This document shows positions 22,720 through 35,544 of a stretch of DNA of 64,000 nt, piece by piece; the first letter of the stretch is position 1; each line of letters opens with the position of its first letter. The notes beneath the pieces are model-generated. The model was not told the DNA's origin and ran no database searches. It saw only the letters and a list, made by a program, of their open reading frames with translations. The stretch comes from Mansonella perstans (taxonomy: Eukaryota > Nematoda > Chromadorea > Rhabditida > Onchocercidae): assembly GCA_037074765.1 (NCBI GenBank), contig JBAMDO010000017.1, positions 186,001 through 250,000 of the forward strand, read 5' to 3'. A program made the translations under genes and the position numbers.

Positions 22720-25700
22720 ATGATGACGTTATCATTTATCATCTCAATTGCATGTAAGGTTCTTGTTGATGATTTTTCCTCGTCATTAATTAATTTCTTC
22801 GATAACGACAATCCTCTTTGAATATTTTTAAGTATTTGTAAAATTAATAAGCAATTTTTTGTTTAAATTTCTCCTAAAGTAAAAGTAACAGAATTGGTTT
22901 TCATTTTTTTAATTTTTCAATAGATGCAACTATTTTACAGATATTATAAGTGCGCCATGTATGGGAAGCTTTTTGCGCCATGATTGTGTGGGGCAGTGCG
23001 TTAGTGAAATGCAATATATGATGGAAAGTATGCCAATCAGTAAAAGTGACCATCGAGGGCAACTTTCTTGGACACAACTTTTACAAGTTCCTACTTATGA
23101 CGCTTGTATTTGCTTGCTATAACCAATGGTTTTCTATTTGCTTAATGGCATATTAAAAATTAATAAATTTAAATTAGAATGTGAAATGATTGAATACCAA
23201 AGATAGTGTCGTGTCAACATTGGAAGTTATCTTAATTGTGATGTAATTATAAATTATATCAGCAAATTTTATAAATTGGATTATTTATGTTACGATTAAA
23301 AAAAAAAAAAAAAACTCATTTACTTTTTTATTCATTTACAAAAAAAATTCATTTACTTATATTACGATTACAAATCGTTTCTTCCTTGCCGCTTAGAACT
23401 TTCACAATCACTGGGGAAAAATTTTTTTTTTTGAAGTTAAACGTTTTAAAGTTAATAAACTTTCGTTTATGCCAAATTTTGATGGAAATCAGTGAAAATC
23501 AAATAACTTTTCCAGGCATCACGAAATCGACAAGTGACCGAAAATTCATTTCATAGTATTTGTGAGTAAGTTAATTTGTTCTTTTTTTTTGCTTTCACAC
23601 TAATTTTAAAAACAGGTGATGGAATGTACTAAAATCATTGAATACTAGTAATTTTGGCTAAACTCCTCCGCTCATCTCACATTTATTTGGAGCTTAAGAT
23701 GAGAAAATCAAGATTATAAGTGCATTCAGGGCTTATAAACGAGTGGATAAATGTTTGGCGGAATGCGAAAAAATATCCGAGCATAGAGCAAGTATTCGTC
23801 GAATATATGTCGGATTACGCTTCATTTGTATTGAACAGAAAGAAGGTTTGTTTTCCATTTAGCCTCCGCTAAGGTAATTTAGTAAAAGTGAATTCCTGAA
23901 ATTGAATCGTAAACTTCAATAAATATTTACGAAATTTCTTATCAATTTTCCGATAAGGAAGAAAATTTTGAAAAAGATGATGCTATCCTCGTATTAGCTA
24001 AATATATAAACATAATGATAAAAGAGAAGAGGTAGGATATACATATGTAAACCGTGTGCAGCTGCATTATTTCTCCCCGGGGAATTTTGCATTCAATGGT
24101 TTGTAATAACAATACTATTAAAAGATTAGTTCTGGAGTTATCTATCTATCTTTGGAGTATCTATCTATCAGGACAAGAAACGATCATAAAATTTTCTTTT
24201 GTCATAAATAGGTATTGTGCCAAGTGGAAATATTTAATGGATCATTCCGCGGAAAAAACACTCACTCTTATTGAGTTCCCAGTAAAACTTGAATGAAAGT
24301 CCATTTATCTCTACATTTCTTCAGCTAGCTGACTTCAATGAATTCATTGCATCTCTCAGTTTATTTGAAAATTCAACTTCATTTACAACTTTGGAAACTT
24401 TTTCCATTGTCTACTAGCCCTAAGAATTCTCTCCATTCCCTTTCCTCTCTCCTCATACAAGCAAATGAGAAGTCTTTTTACTTGTATACCCAATTTCTGG
24501 TGCAAGTGAACCAATCTTCCCGTAATTTTCCTAATGTCTTATGGCGTAGCTCAAAAGCAATATATATATTGAGATCAACCAACTTCTGCATTCTCATTGG
24601 TTTCAGTATCTTATAAATCAGATATTAAGTTTCAGTCTCATATCGATAGAGAATAGTATGTAAGTGAAAACTTACATTAAGAATACTGTAAAATAATTTA
24701 ACTGTTTTGATAATGTTGGTATTAAATTTCTACTTGTTGCTCAGACCTCCATACAAAATCAATGTTGCAATTATAATAACCGATTAAACCTGATTCAAAT
24801 CTAGATCCCATTATTTCTAAGGAACCAGTAATTTCAAAATTTATAAAAACCAGACAAAATATGAAGCGCCACCTGACCCATGATCAATCGATTACAATTT
24901 ATGTATTATGAATACCCAAATAAATTTCAATTTTTTCAGAATTCTTCAACTATTTGCCATGCCTCGCCCAGTAAGTTTCGTATCTTTTTGTATTGCAAAT
25001 TAAAATTCATAAAATGAAATTTCATTGATAAAAATTCAGGAAACAATTTTTTGTTTCATCTTTTGGCGAAATAATACTAAAATAATACTCGTTCTCCAAA
25101 TCGATCAGTAATATTAACTTTTAATAACTAAACTGCAATAGATAAGAAATACAGGTATGAACCAGTGGCAATGTCACGATGTCAAAATGAAATTAATGAA
25201 TCGTTGATTGGTAGCAATTCATTCAGCGCAGCTCTTATCGATCGTGAACAGCACAGTATTCAGAATAAGTTGGGAACACTTTGCAGGTGAGCTTCAATTA
25301 TTTATTCTAGGAAATTTAATCACAGTGACAATAATTAACAAAACAGATGACTTTTTTTCCCCTAAACTGTTGCTTGAAATATTGACGATCATATCCAAGA
25401 ATCAGAATCTTTAAACATTCATCAACATAAAAATTTCTCAATACTTACTCAGAAATCTGGAAAATATGATCAAATGTATCGAACCAGTTACGCGAAATGG
25501 CTGTGGAGAAGCTGCGGCTAAAATGATGCTTAAATTCATTACTGTTGGCTTTACAAGGTGAACTTATCAATCATATCGATCCAATCGATTACTATAAAAG
25601 AAAAAGGATAGTATAAATGAGAAAGAGTCATGTCTGATCAGAAACAATTTGAATATGCTCCTTCAGAATTTTTTGCAATTTCGGTTTCTTGGTTTATCAT

Positions 25701-26156
25701 CGTCTCGCCAAAAATATTTCGTACTTTTCTCCGGCTACGAAGACTGTTGTTTTCTTCTTTTTCTTTCATGGCCAAAACTGAATACAAGAAAAATCATATC
25801 CTCCTATTTTTATATTCCAGTCACTCCAAAGGTTTTCAATTTCTGGGGTCTCCAAATACTTAAAATACTCGTTTTCCCGCGACTGAAAAAATATGAATTA
25901 ACTATGTTTATTAAAAAAAATTTTCAGCTTTGAGCAATTGTACAATCATCTCGGTATTACTGATCAGCTGCCTCATTCTTGCCGGCAACTGCTTTATCTT
26001 AACGTTGAAGATCGAATTAACAATGACAGATGGTTGATTCTTTCGCCTTTACAGTCAGGTAATCCTTATCCGAAAAATGTCATGAATTCGGATAGTTCTC
26101 AAGCCATTCCAAGTACAACCTTTTTATTGCTTAGCATTTCATTATACTATAGCTAA
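22720..26156 (+). CDS. Secreted CPG4-like cysteine-rich protein, probable GPI anchor
   Basis: Eight exons with perfect phase agreement: 22720-22753, 22941-23086, 23516-23565, 23730-23845, 24940-24970, 25155-25286, 25453-25557, 25928-26156 (TAA). The product is 280 residues. It starts with a signal peptide (MMTLSFIISIAYIISA, then PC). The mature part has 13 cysteines in a pattern like the nematode chondroitin proteoglycan 4 (CPG4) domain: HDCVGQCVSEM, then SICEAYKRVDKCLAECEK, RFICIEQ, LPCLAQ, SRCQNE, TLCR, IKCIEP and HSCRQLL. The C-terminus is NSDSSQAIPSTTFLLLSISL, a small-residue site plus a hydrophobic tail, typical of GPI attachment. Family members coat eggs or the extracellular surface; a surface role here is inferred. 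The CPG4 name rests on cysteine spacing and could be wrong; the gene model itself is strong. The 3' end converges on MCAT, with 111 bp between stop codons. Confidence 0.8.
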
Positions 26157-26189
26157 GTTTTCCATGACATATTTTAATAAAATCAAAGA

Positions 26190-26510
26190 AAAATTGAAAT
26201 ATTTAAGCTTGAAATTACATTAAAATCATAGGGAAAATCCTTGTGGAGTGAAATCAAAAAAACAGACCTATATAGGATAGCTCACGTAGTTCTTGTAAGC
26301 TTTTTTGCTGATTTTCAAAAGCATCGCACCAAGTTGTTTTCCTGGCCCGAGTTCCATGAATGTTGGAAACTTGAAATCCTGAAATGCAATTCACGAAATG
26401 TCACATTGAAATACTTAAGCTTGAAATTACATTAAAATCATAGGGAAAAAAAATTGAAATACTTAAGCTAAATCATAGGGAAAAAAAATTGAAATACTTA
26501 AGCTAAATGG
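26190..26510. repeat. Repeat copies flanking the MCAT last exon
   Basis: GAAATACTTAAGCTTGAAAT followed by TACATTAAAATCATAGGGAAA occurs at about 26193-26235 and again at 26405-26448, then partly twice more to 26505 in a 35-bp tandem form. The copies bracket the 111-bp terminal exon of MCAT. Confidence 0.8.
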
Positions 26511-29226
26511 GCCGAAATCCTGGTATCTTCAAATAACCTACTTCCGAAAAAAAAAAATTTTCTACTTGCTCCTTATTCAAAAAATAGCAAGTAAAGTAAC
26601 GTTTACTTGGTGTTTTGCATGAAGTAATTGTTGGATTTGCTCCCACTTAACTGGTGAACAAACTTGCTTGACGATTGCTTCACGAATCTGTTTCTCGTTA
26701 TGTATATACGGTTTACCAGTATAATTTGAATAAATATTCATTCGTGGCTGCTGATTAATTTTTACATCTGAAAATAGAAACTTTTTAATTCATTTTCTAT
26801 ATTGAACAATACTGTAACATCCCAAATGATGTATTCTTCACTATTTTTTATATCTAGTAAGTGATAAAATAAAAAGAAATTAGCTTACAGCATCCGTAAT
26901 CTACCATGTTTTATAAGGAAGAGCCATTGTGAGTATTATGCATGAAATTTAAATATAAATGAAATTTCAAACAGTATCCTTCACAGCATCAAAAAATTTA
27001 AGAAAACGAATAAATAATTACAAATAACCTGAAATTGAGCATGCTGTCAGATTTAAGAGCAAGAGTCTCTTCCAAATCCGTACGGCTAGTAAGATTTGTA
27101 ATTGCTACAATTATTAAGAAGTACAACAAAACCTGAAATTCCAAACAATACTGCTAACCTTTGAGAGCATCTTTCAGCGTATTAGCGGCATCATTCATCA
27201 AGGTAGTATGAAATGCACCATTTACGTCCAACCTTTTAACCACCCGAAAACATTAACGATGAAGAAATGCAAAAATAAGGATGAAAAACAACACGAGAAA
27301 CAATTACATCAATATTCAAACAAAAAAAAGATCATCAGGAAATTTATTTTACAAAAATACCTGAAAAACATATTTTTCTTGATTATTATTTAGAAATTCA
27401 ATGCAATTTTCCGATGCTCCAATAACTTTCACACCACAAAACAAGTAATTGGCTACCTCACATAATGGTAACTCGTCCTTCTCCCTAAATAAAGCAAAAG
27501 CTATGTTCATTTCCAAAGACATTTTGAAGTTCTAACTTTAATTCACATTTTAGGAAGTTGAATTCTATACAAAGTGAAAAAAATTTTTAATACCATATTA
27601 TACATTCGCATAGGAATGCAACAGCATAAAAAGCAATACAAACGAACCAGGCATAATTTTTAGCGTCTTCCAGCGCATCCTCCAATCGTGTAGCCGCATT
27701 TACCCGTATCGTTATCATCCCAGTATGATACCGTAAGCTACACTGCTGCATCGCTTCAGCTCGAATTTTTATCAGTCGAAGAGCTATATAATCAAGTTTG
27801 ACAAAGTTTACACAAAACTTATCCAAATAAGTGACAAAAAAAAAACGCATACGCAAAACAAAAAAACCAAGAAAAGGCAAAACAACATCGCTATTAAAGC
27901 AAAACTTACCATCCTCGAAAGTAAGCACTTCAGAAAGCACAAATGCAGCAAATTCACCAACACTGAAACCAGCCACATCAGTCGTACGAGCATTCAGTGT
28001 TTCATCTTCAGCTTTTGCTTTTTCCCATGCTGCCAAAGAACTAACGAAAATAGCTGGTTGAGAATAAATTGTCTGATCGAGTTTCGATTTTGGTCCTATT
28101 TTTGCAAATGTCAATCAAATTTGAAGCACATCCACAGCTTTAACATTAAGCTTGAAAATGCATGCACAACATAAATTTTATTTTAATAAATACTTACAGA
28201 CTTTATTTCAAGAAGTCAAATTATAAGATCAATTTAGCATAATGCAAATAGAATTAACAGTTGAGTTTATTTTTCCGAAATTTTTGAACAACTGCATAGC
28301 AAGCTTTTAACAGAAGAACCACTGAACCAAAATCTTTTATTATAAAAACCTACCCTCCAAGCACAATTTCAGCAAATCATACTGCAACACTTCTGATGCT
28401 TTTTTATAAAGATCAATTACTCTGCCACAGTCCACTACCTAAATAAATTGAACTGAAATTCTTGTCAACATTTAAATTTCCACATTAAAGATTCAAAGCT
28501 AAAAAGCACAAACTTAGCCTACCTTTTTACCCATGCCGACATATTGACTCCCTTGACCAGGAAATAAAGCAACCACTTGTTCTTCAATAGGAATATGACT
28601 AAAATCAAGCTTTCCACTAGAATTGCTTCTTCTGTCAACATTTTTTTTCTTTATCTGCGGTGTTTTGTTTTCTATAAATCGCTGTAATTCCTGGAAGTAA
28701 AGACAGATCCTTATAAATGAAGTATAGATGTAAATAAGAGCTAAAGCTTAGATTAGGCACAACAAAAGTACGGTTATACAACTGAACAGTTTTTTCGCAT
28801 AACTGAATTGAACACAATATAAGGATAATGCAATACAGATTACAAAGTATAAAATTAAACCAAGATACATACAACTAATTTTCATATCACTTCCATGCAG
28901 TTTTAATTGACGAATCGCAGGAATTTCAGGGATTCACAGAACAAACAACAGAAATGAGCGAAAGATTCACAGAACAAACAACAGAAAACCCATATATTTG
29001 CGACCAAATTCAATAAGTATTATTAATAACGAATTCAAAAATTAACCTTTTCTGGATACGGCAGTGAAGTACAAGGATCTACGAAAGATGTCGCCACATC
29101 TGCATAAGTTACAGCTTCATCTAACCATTTAGCTGGTCCATCACTCTTTTTACTACTAACAATTCTACTGTTAAGCTGAACTTGCTTTAATAAATCCAAT
29201 ACAGTACGCTTGCTGAGGAACGCCAT
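26268..29226 (-). CDS. MCAT: Malonyl-CoA:ACP transacylase, mitochondrial
   Basis: Transfers malonyl from CoA to acyl-carrier protein in mitochondrial type II fatty-acid synthesis, feeding lipoic-acid production. Nine exons agree in phase: 29226-29047, 28690-28523, 28438-28354, 28095-27910, 27783-27648, 27484-27353, 27232-27159, 26767-26607, 26378-26268 (TAG); 410 residues, close to the animal norm of about 390. The N-terminus (MAFLSKRTVLDLLKQVQLNS) looks like a mitochondrial presequence. Family motifs present: FPGQGSQYVGMG, nucleophile elbow AGFSVGEFAA with the catalytic Ser, KIRAEAMQ with the Arg that binds malonyl carboxylate, CEVANYLF, NGAFHT with the catalytic His, CSPVKWEQ and ELGPGKQLG. 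All key residues are intact. It starts about 960 bp below the ADPGK stop in the same orientation. Confidence 0.95.
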
Positions 29227-29639
29227 ATCGCAATGAAAACTGAAAATTGAAATGAATTAAACAGAACTGAAATACAAGAATTTTCAAAACAATTTTGATC
29301 TATGGCTTGCACATATATCGAATCGTTGCTCATTATCGCATGGAATGAAACTGTAAAAATGCCATTCTAGCGATGCAAAAATAAAACTTCCAAATCAATC
29401 GCAGATACACTAATATTACTACAGCTCACATTTACTTAATGAATATTGAAATTTGGTAAATTTAATTAAGTCTTCTCTTTTACCAAAAATTAGCATTCCT
29501 ATGTATTTTACATGTATTAAACTCCACTAAAATAACTTTCCGATCCAAATAATTCTTATTTGAATGATATCTTCAGCGATTTAATCACAGTAACTTCGTT
29601 GAGTAAAATAATCAAATCAATGAACACTTTATTAAAGTT

Positions 29640-29720
29640 ATCAACAAATCATAAATATATATTTTATCAGTAAATCATAAATACACATTTTATCAGTAAA
29701 TCATAAATACATATTTTATG
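29640..29720. repeat. 26-bp tandem repeat
   Basis: About three copies of CAGTAAATCATAAATACACA plus TTTTAT, in the gap between ADPGK and MCAT. Confidence 0.8.
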
Positions 29721-30183
29721 CAACAAAGGCTTAGGAAAAAAAGAAATGAATCAGAAATGAATTATGCATAGAAATGAATAATTGGAATATCGCTTGAAAG
29801 CATTGTACACAGTAAAAAAAGAATAATAACAGCATAAAAGCACTAGCAATATGAAATGCATTAAAAAGTATAAAAGCACTAATAAGCTCTTTCATTTAAA
29901 AAGTTCAGGAAAAAATTTGAACTGGAAAAATACATTTCTCTTGTAGTACAACCAATTAATGTTGCTTTTGCATTTCACGAAATTTTTTTTTGTAATAATT
30001 TTTGTTCTGGATAATTTCTACCATTAATTTGAATAATTTTGTACAATCTATAATCTACAAAGATTTGAGAAAAATAAATCATTCCACCTCAAAATTAACT
30101 TGCAGCTTCTTTAAAAAAAGCCACATTACCATTTGAAATCTAATTTCTTTGTCAAACATTGTTGACTATATGATTACATCGGT

Positions 30184-33100
30184 TTACCAGGACGAAAAGC
30201 GATAAAACTGCGAAAATATAAGTCCTGTAGCTGAAACTGCCTCATCAATACCAACAGTTCTAGTTGGGAATTTGCATATTAGCGTGGGAGTATAAATAAA
30301 TACGACGTCATTACGCATCCATGAAGCTATAGGCCTGAAACTCAAAATACATTTAGAATAGCTTCTATTAAATATTCTAAATTGATAGAATATCAAAAAA
30401 ATTTGGAAGTAACTGATATGCACTTTTCAAAACTCTAATTTCTGAATCTGCAGTTTTTCAACTAAAGATGAAATACGAAAAATACCTCTGCGGTTCGAAG
30501 ACATATCGCTTTCCGACTTTTTTGTCAAGCAAATGAACCTTCGATATTCTTAATTCCAAATTATCCACATTCAAGTCATTTGTAATTTTGCAAGACTGAC
30601 GAGCTGCAACTTTAGCACCTGCCGCAAGACCAGAAGCTAAATTTGACCAATCTGTCCCTTTATAAACCTTCAAAACATAGCAAGCATAATAAATTACAGT
30701 TCATTAACTGAAAATAGATTTGCTTTTTTCTTGAAAGGTTGAGGCATATCAAACTTAAAGATTTCGAAAAATAGATTCCACAGATTAACAAATATCGATA
30801 AAATGATGTTATTGATGATTAACAAAAACTTACCATTAAGTGAAAGGTTAAGGAATGAAAATGTATTCTCGACAGCCTATACTGATAATTTTTCGATTCT
30901 GGATCACTACTATTATGCCCAAATTCCGTCAACAACCAGTACAGCATTTCGACTACCTTCAGTAAAATAAATTTTTATTAATTAATGTAACAGTAAAATC
31001 CAGCAAATTTCATAGAATTGCTTGGAGAAATACTAAAATTTTTGCAAAGTTATAAAAATACTTCAGAGAAATACTAAAATTTTTGCAAAGTTATAAAAAT
31101 ACTTCACCTTATGCACATGTATTGCACCAGGAAAAACAGGATAAAGATCTGTGTATGGTCCCTTGGCCACATGAGAGAAAAATGTTAGCTCTTGTTCGTT
31201 CAAACCCAATGAATCAACGTAAGGTACGATCTAAACAAAAATAAATAATCTTCCTAACAAAACTAAAGAAGTCTTTTAAAATATACGAAGAAAGTATATG
31301 AGAAATAAGCCCTACAAAACGGTGAGTACGATCCATGAAATGTAGCGTATAGTGACGATTACGGCGATATGTGAGGAATTGCTATTAAATGAACTTATAT
31401 TCATCAATATTATTAACATGCGTTAAAAAAACAAACTACTCATGCAAATGAACAGCAAGTAAATTTTGTATAATTGAAGTAACTGAAACTTTAAAGTTAA
31501 GAAAAAAATAACAAACTCTGTGCAACACTTCAGCAACGTAGTCAGGATTACCCATATTTCCAAGTTGGAAATGGATAGGGATATTGTGTTTCACTTGTAA
31601 CAAACTTCGCTTAATTAAGCGAAGTTTCTCCATTCGCATTTCCTCGTTCTACAATAGCCAAATATGGGTTTAACAGAAAGGGCAGGTGCTGAGAGAATGG
31701 AACCAATTCAACTAAAAATAACTCAAGAGAATTAAAATTTCAAAGTTTTTGGTAAGTGATATAACCAAACAAACTCACCTGATTTTGTAGAAGATGAATG
31801 CCAGTTAAAATGACTAGATCTGGATTAAACTGACTTATGGCTTTGAAAAACATTTCAATCACAACAGCACTGCCACTGAATAATGATAATATGAGAAGCA
31901 GGAAATTATAAGCGTAAATCGTAAGTAAAACAAAAAAGATCTGGGTTTCGGAAAGTCCTCAACACTTTTCTGAAATCTGAATCAAACAGGCAAAGTTTTC
32001 ATTATATACATCAAAATCTCAGGTTTTTTTTTTTTTTTTTTTAAAACGAACCCATATTGATCGTGCGAAATAATGAAACGTGAAGAAGCTGGTGCTACAT
32101 ATTCGTCAAGAATTTCACCTCGTTTGTATTCTATAATAATATGTACCTCATCCTTCACGATGCGAGTCGAATTCGTACGAATCACTGACGGATGAAGTAA
32201 AACTTGGCTTCGAGGTCCAATAGGTCCAACCAAGTATGCCTAAAACACCGACAAGTGTAGCAGGAATCATGCGGATTTATCCAGATAAACTGATACTAAT
32301 GGAATGAATGCCATAAAATTAGGAACTATTAGCATACTTTTTAAACAATGTGATAGTCACTTCATTTAGCACGAAATCCACTGTTTTCGGATAATGCAGC
32401 TTAGTAAAACTTACAGTAGTTTTTGGAAAAGAAGTAGCTATCTTCTGAGCCATTAAAGCAGCACTCCCACCGATGTAATGATGAGGTCGATGACGAGGTT
32501 CACTAGCGCACTGTGTAAGTGTTTGAAACATTTTCAGATCTGATACATGTCTAGAATAGCATATGAATTGGAAAGTATCAATTTCAAGAGATCTCACTAA
32601 TAACAATAATAACAGTTGAACAAATAATTCCGTCCAATGTCAACAGAAAATCACCTTCCAGCAGCAGCTCCACGCGAAAAGAAGTACGCAAAAGATTCAT
32701 ACAAATCGTTAACATTATTGATCACCTAAAAATAATTTCAATTAAAAATATACCATTGTTTTGCTTCTTTTATGTATTAATTTACATTGGTCAGAATTTT
32801 CAGGTTTTTTAGCTTTGCAATATTAATACTATGAGTTTAGTGAGAATATTTCGTTCAACTGACTAACAATGCTTAGCTTCTCAAAACTTCTGAAGACGAG
32901 TTACACTTATCAAAAGTAAAATGCTTAGCATCTCAAACCTCTTATTCTAAATTCCCAAGCAGTGGTAGATAGCGACGATGAGTTAAGAGATTAAATCAAA
33001 AACGATAAGAAGAAATATGTTAAATGTGACAACTTCGTGATCCTTACGATGAGTAGAAGTACTATTTATGCGGTCCAGTAGACTTGTCCCCGTAACAACC

Positions 33101-33558
33101 ACATCAACGTTACAATTAATCCTGTAAATTACTTTGAAACTTGTAATAAGAAGTCCGAAACAGAACTAAAAATTACGGAGATTATTTTTAATATTAAATG
33201 AACGTTTAAAGTAAAAATAAAAGAGCGATTTTTTCATGGAAAAATTTCGAATCAAAAAAAAAAAAAAAAAGACTCGAAATTTAGAATCCTGATCTTCAAA
33301 GTATTTCGGAAGATGAAGCAGATTGTTTAGTAGGTTGAGAGAAGTAAAAACAAACCCGATCACTACCCGTTGAAAAAGCATCGTAGGTTGAGTAATTGCT
33401 TTATCCCATGCTAACATTACAGCTTGCTCCATTGAATACGACTGTTTTCGATGTTGTTCATTGAAATAGCTATAGAGCCATGGTACCACGGCAAAAACTA
33501 ACGATAAATGTAGTAAATGGCAGCAACGTGTATTCCACCACAGTATTTTCATTCCCAA
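30184..33558 (-). CDS. ADPGK: ADP-dependent glucokinase with altered catalytic motif
   Basis: ADPGK phosphorylates glucose using ADP; animal enzymes are ER-associated. Eleven exons agree in phase: 33558-33356, 33121-33034, 32725-32655, 32550-32415, 32239-32052, 31875-31779, 31648-31517, 31230-31108, 30956-30834, 30667-30486, 30334-30184 (TAA); 497 residues, the same as the human protein. The N-terminus has a hydrophobic signal-anchor (HLLHLSLVFAVVPWLYSYF). Matches in order: NCNVDVVVTG, RGAAAGR, YIGGSAALMAQK, VGPIGPRSQVLL, FIISHD, PDLVILTGIHLL, SLGLNEQELTF, SRIHFHSL, LAAGAKVAARQ and FPTRTVG. In the family the next residues are GxGD (catalytic Asp and anion hole). Here they read GIDE, so both the second Gly and the Asp position are changed. 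Whether it is still a glucokinase is therefore open. Everything else looks normal. Confidence 0.93.
31024..31105. repeat. 41-bp tandem duplication in ADPGK intron
   Basis: GAGAAATACTAAAATTTTTG followed by CAAAGTTATAAAAATACTTC is present twice in direct succession. The second copy runs into the donor side of the exon ending at 31108. Confidence 0.85.
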
Positions 33559-33978
33559 TCAATCCCTACAAATATTTCTTATTTTAAAAGAACCATATAG
33601 CACAAATGTAGAAACAAATGAATGGATTAAAATTAACAATCGAAATATTAAAATTAATAGTTCAACATACATATATATGTCACACAATTTCTATCCTACT
33701 ATAGAAGTCATCCGTAAGTTATGTAAGGATATGGAAACGTAAACGGAAACGTACGATAGCAATCGCTATCGAATTGAAATTGCGCAAAAAACTAAAATAA
33801 TTATTGGTTAATTGTTTAATTTTGTTAGAAACCTGTTCGAATTAGTTTATTTCAGTTTTTCCAATAAAAATCGATGAATTTTATCACAACGATTTATCAC
33901 ACAATATTGCTATCCAGCAAAAACGTCACTTTGTTTGTTTTCTTGTGATAAAGGAGTATCACTAGTGCTTTACATGAA

Positions 33979-34073
33979 ACTAATACTTTATACGTAAGTT
34001 AATACTTTACACGCAAGTTAATACTTTATACGCAAGTCAATACTTTACACGTAAACTAGTATACTTTACACGA
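33979..34073. repeat. 19-bp tandem repeat upstream of ADPGK
   Basis: About five copies of AATACTTTACACGYAAGTT with small changes, roughly 420-510 bp upstream of the ADPGK start codon. The purpose is unknown; it could be a promoter-proximal minisatellite. Confidence 0.85.
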
Positions 34074-34079
34074 GTTTAG

Positions 34080-35540
34080 CTTCTACCAACAACAACAACA
34101 CATAAAATGCTCAATTCAAGCTGCAACAAATTCACGGTTCCAATATGCAAAAGCTAAAACATATATTTTTATTGAAAATTCTACAAACTTTTTTACACTT
34201 TATCACTTCGTTCAAATGCTTCATAATAACAGCTTCATTCTTTCTTCTCATTTTAAATTTAAAATAAATAATTTTTTACAACAATCATTTCTCCCAATCA
34301 TTTGACCCTAAGTAAAAACTAAATCTACAAGAAATGTCTAAAATTTTGAAAACAAAATTAATAAAGTAAGAAATTAAGAAACCAAGCAAAAAATTTTATT
34401 GCCAAAATTAATGAGATACTTCAAATCAATAACAATTGAAATTACACTTATATGATAACAGATGGAATAATAACAAAAAAAGGAACATGAATGAATCAAA
34501 ATAAAGCATTTCACTCTTTTGAAATTTCAAAGTGGAACAAAAAATTTTGAAAGATGCACTATCAAATGTTTTTACAGTAAATAAAAAATAAAAATTACGC
34601 ATTTGAATGAAGGTAGAGCGAAATCATAATGAAATAGATTAGGACTGCAAAAAGAGAAAAAAGGAGAGAATGAGAACTAATGTAAGTCTAATGTATCCTA
34701 CGCCATTCGGAATTTATATCAAGAAGATCTGAAAATGTTTTCAAATGATGACATCTTGATTTTCACAAATTTCCAAATTTTATTTATTTTTGAACTCAAA
34801 TCTCTTCTGTTGATATATGACACCTCAAGAAGCCACAAAAAAAAAACCCTCGCGTAATGGGAAAATTTCAAAAAAGAGAAAAAAAAACAATTTCAAAAAA
34901 GAAACTAAAAAAAGACAACAAAAAACGACAGTAACATCAAAATTTTCCATTAAAATATTTATAACCAAAGTCAAAAATTTAAACAAAATCAATAAATACT
35001 TTAATCTTCAAGTTAACTTCAAAATACACTCAAATTTAGTTTTTCAATCTTCCAATTGCTACCATATATAGTTTGAACCTCTCCAAATAAATCTTTCGTC
35101 CATCAAACTTTATTTCTATAAAATAATGCAGAGAGATTAAATCAAAAAAAAAAAAAAAAAGAAAAACAGTTCGGATTCTACCATTATTATTTGCTTGATG
35201 AAGAAATCATGAGCTTTTTTGAACTTTAAGGGAAACTTTGAAAAATGACTGAAAAAAATTTTTGTTCTGATGAAATTCGAACTTTAAAGAGTTTTGGGAA
35301 TTTTTACTTGCCTCAGCCCCTTATTTCCCTCTTTTTACCTTTTGTCACTTACTTCTGTCACACCTTTTTCTTAATTTGATCATTCTACATCATTGTGGCA
35401 AAGGTTTCCAAAATAATTTTTGTGATGTATGCAACAGATAATGCGACAAAATTGTGCAAACAGTAATGCCGAATCTCAGACCTACATGATTTAAAACATC
35501 AGTATCAACTTAAATTTTTAGAATATAAATTTGAAATAAA
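34080..35540. other. AT-rich interval between HORMA gene and ADPGK
   Basis: No confident exon seen. The C-terminal exon or exons of the HORMA gene should lie here, but I could not place the stop codon. An A-run lies at 35143-35160. The lysine-rich plus-strand ORF at 34817-35071 is an A-rich artefact. Confidence 0.4.
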
Positions 35541-35544
35541 TTAC

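Noticed and set aside
27233..27352. Apparent non-canonical acceptor before the MCAT NGAFHT exon
   Set aside because: Moving the donor of the previous exon to TTTTT|GTAAAA restores a canonical GT-AG intron with exact phase.
27831..28061. Plus-strand ORF opposite MCAT
   Set aside because: Shadow of the exon that carries the GFSVGE nucleophile elbow.
34817..35071. Lysine-rich plus-strand ORF
   Set aside because: A-rich composition artefact with no splice sites or domain.
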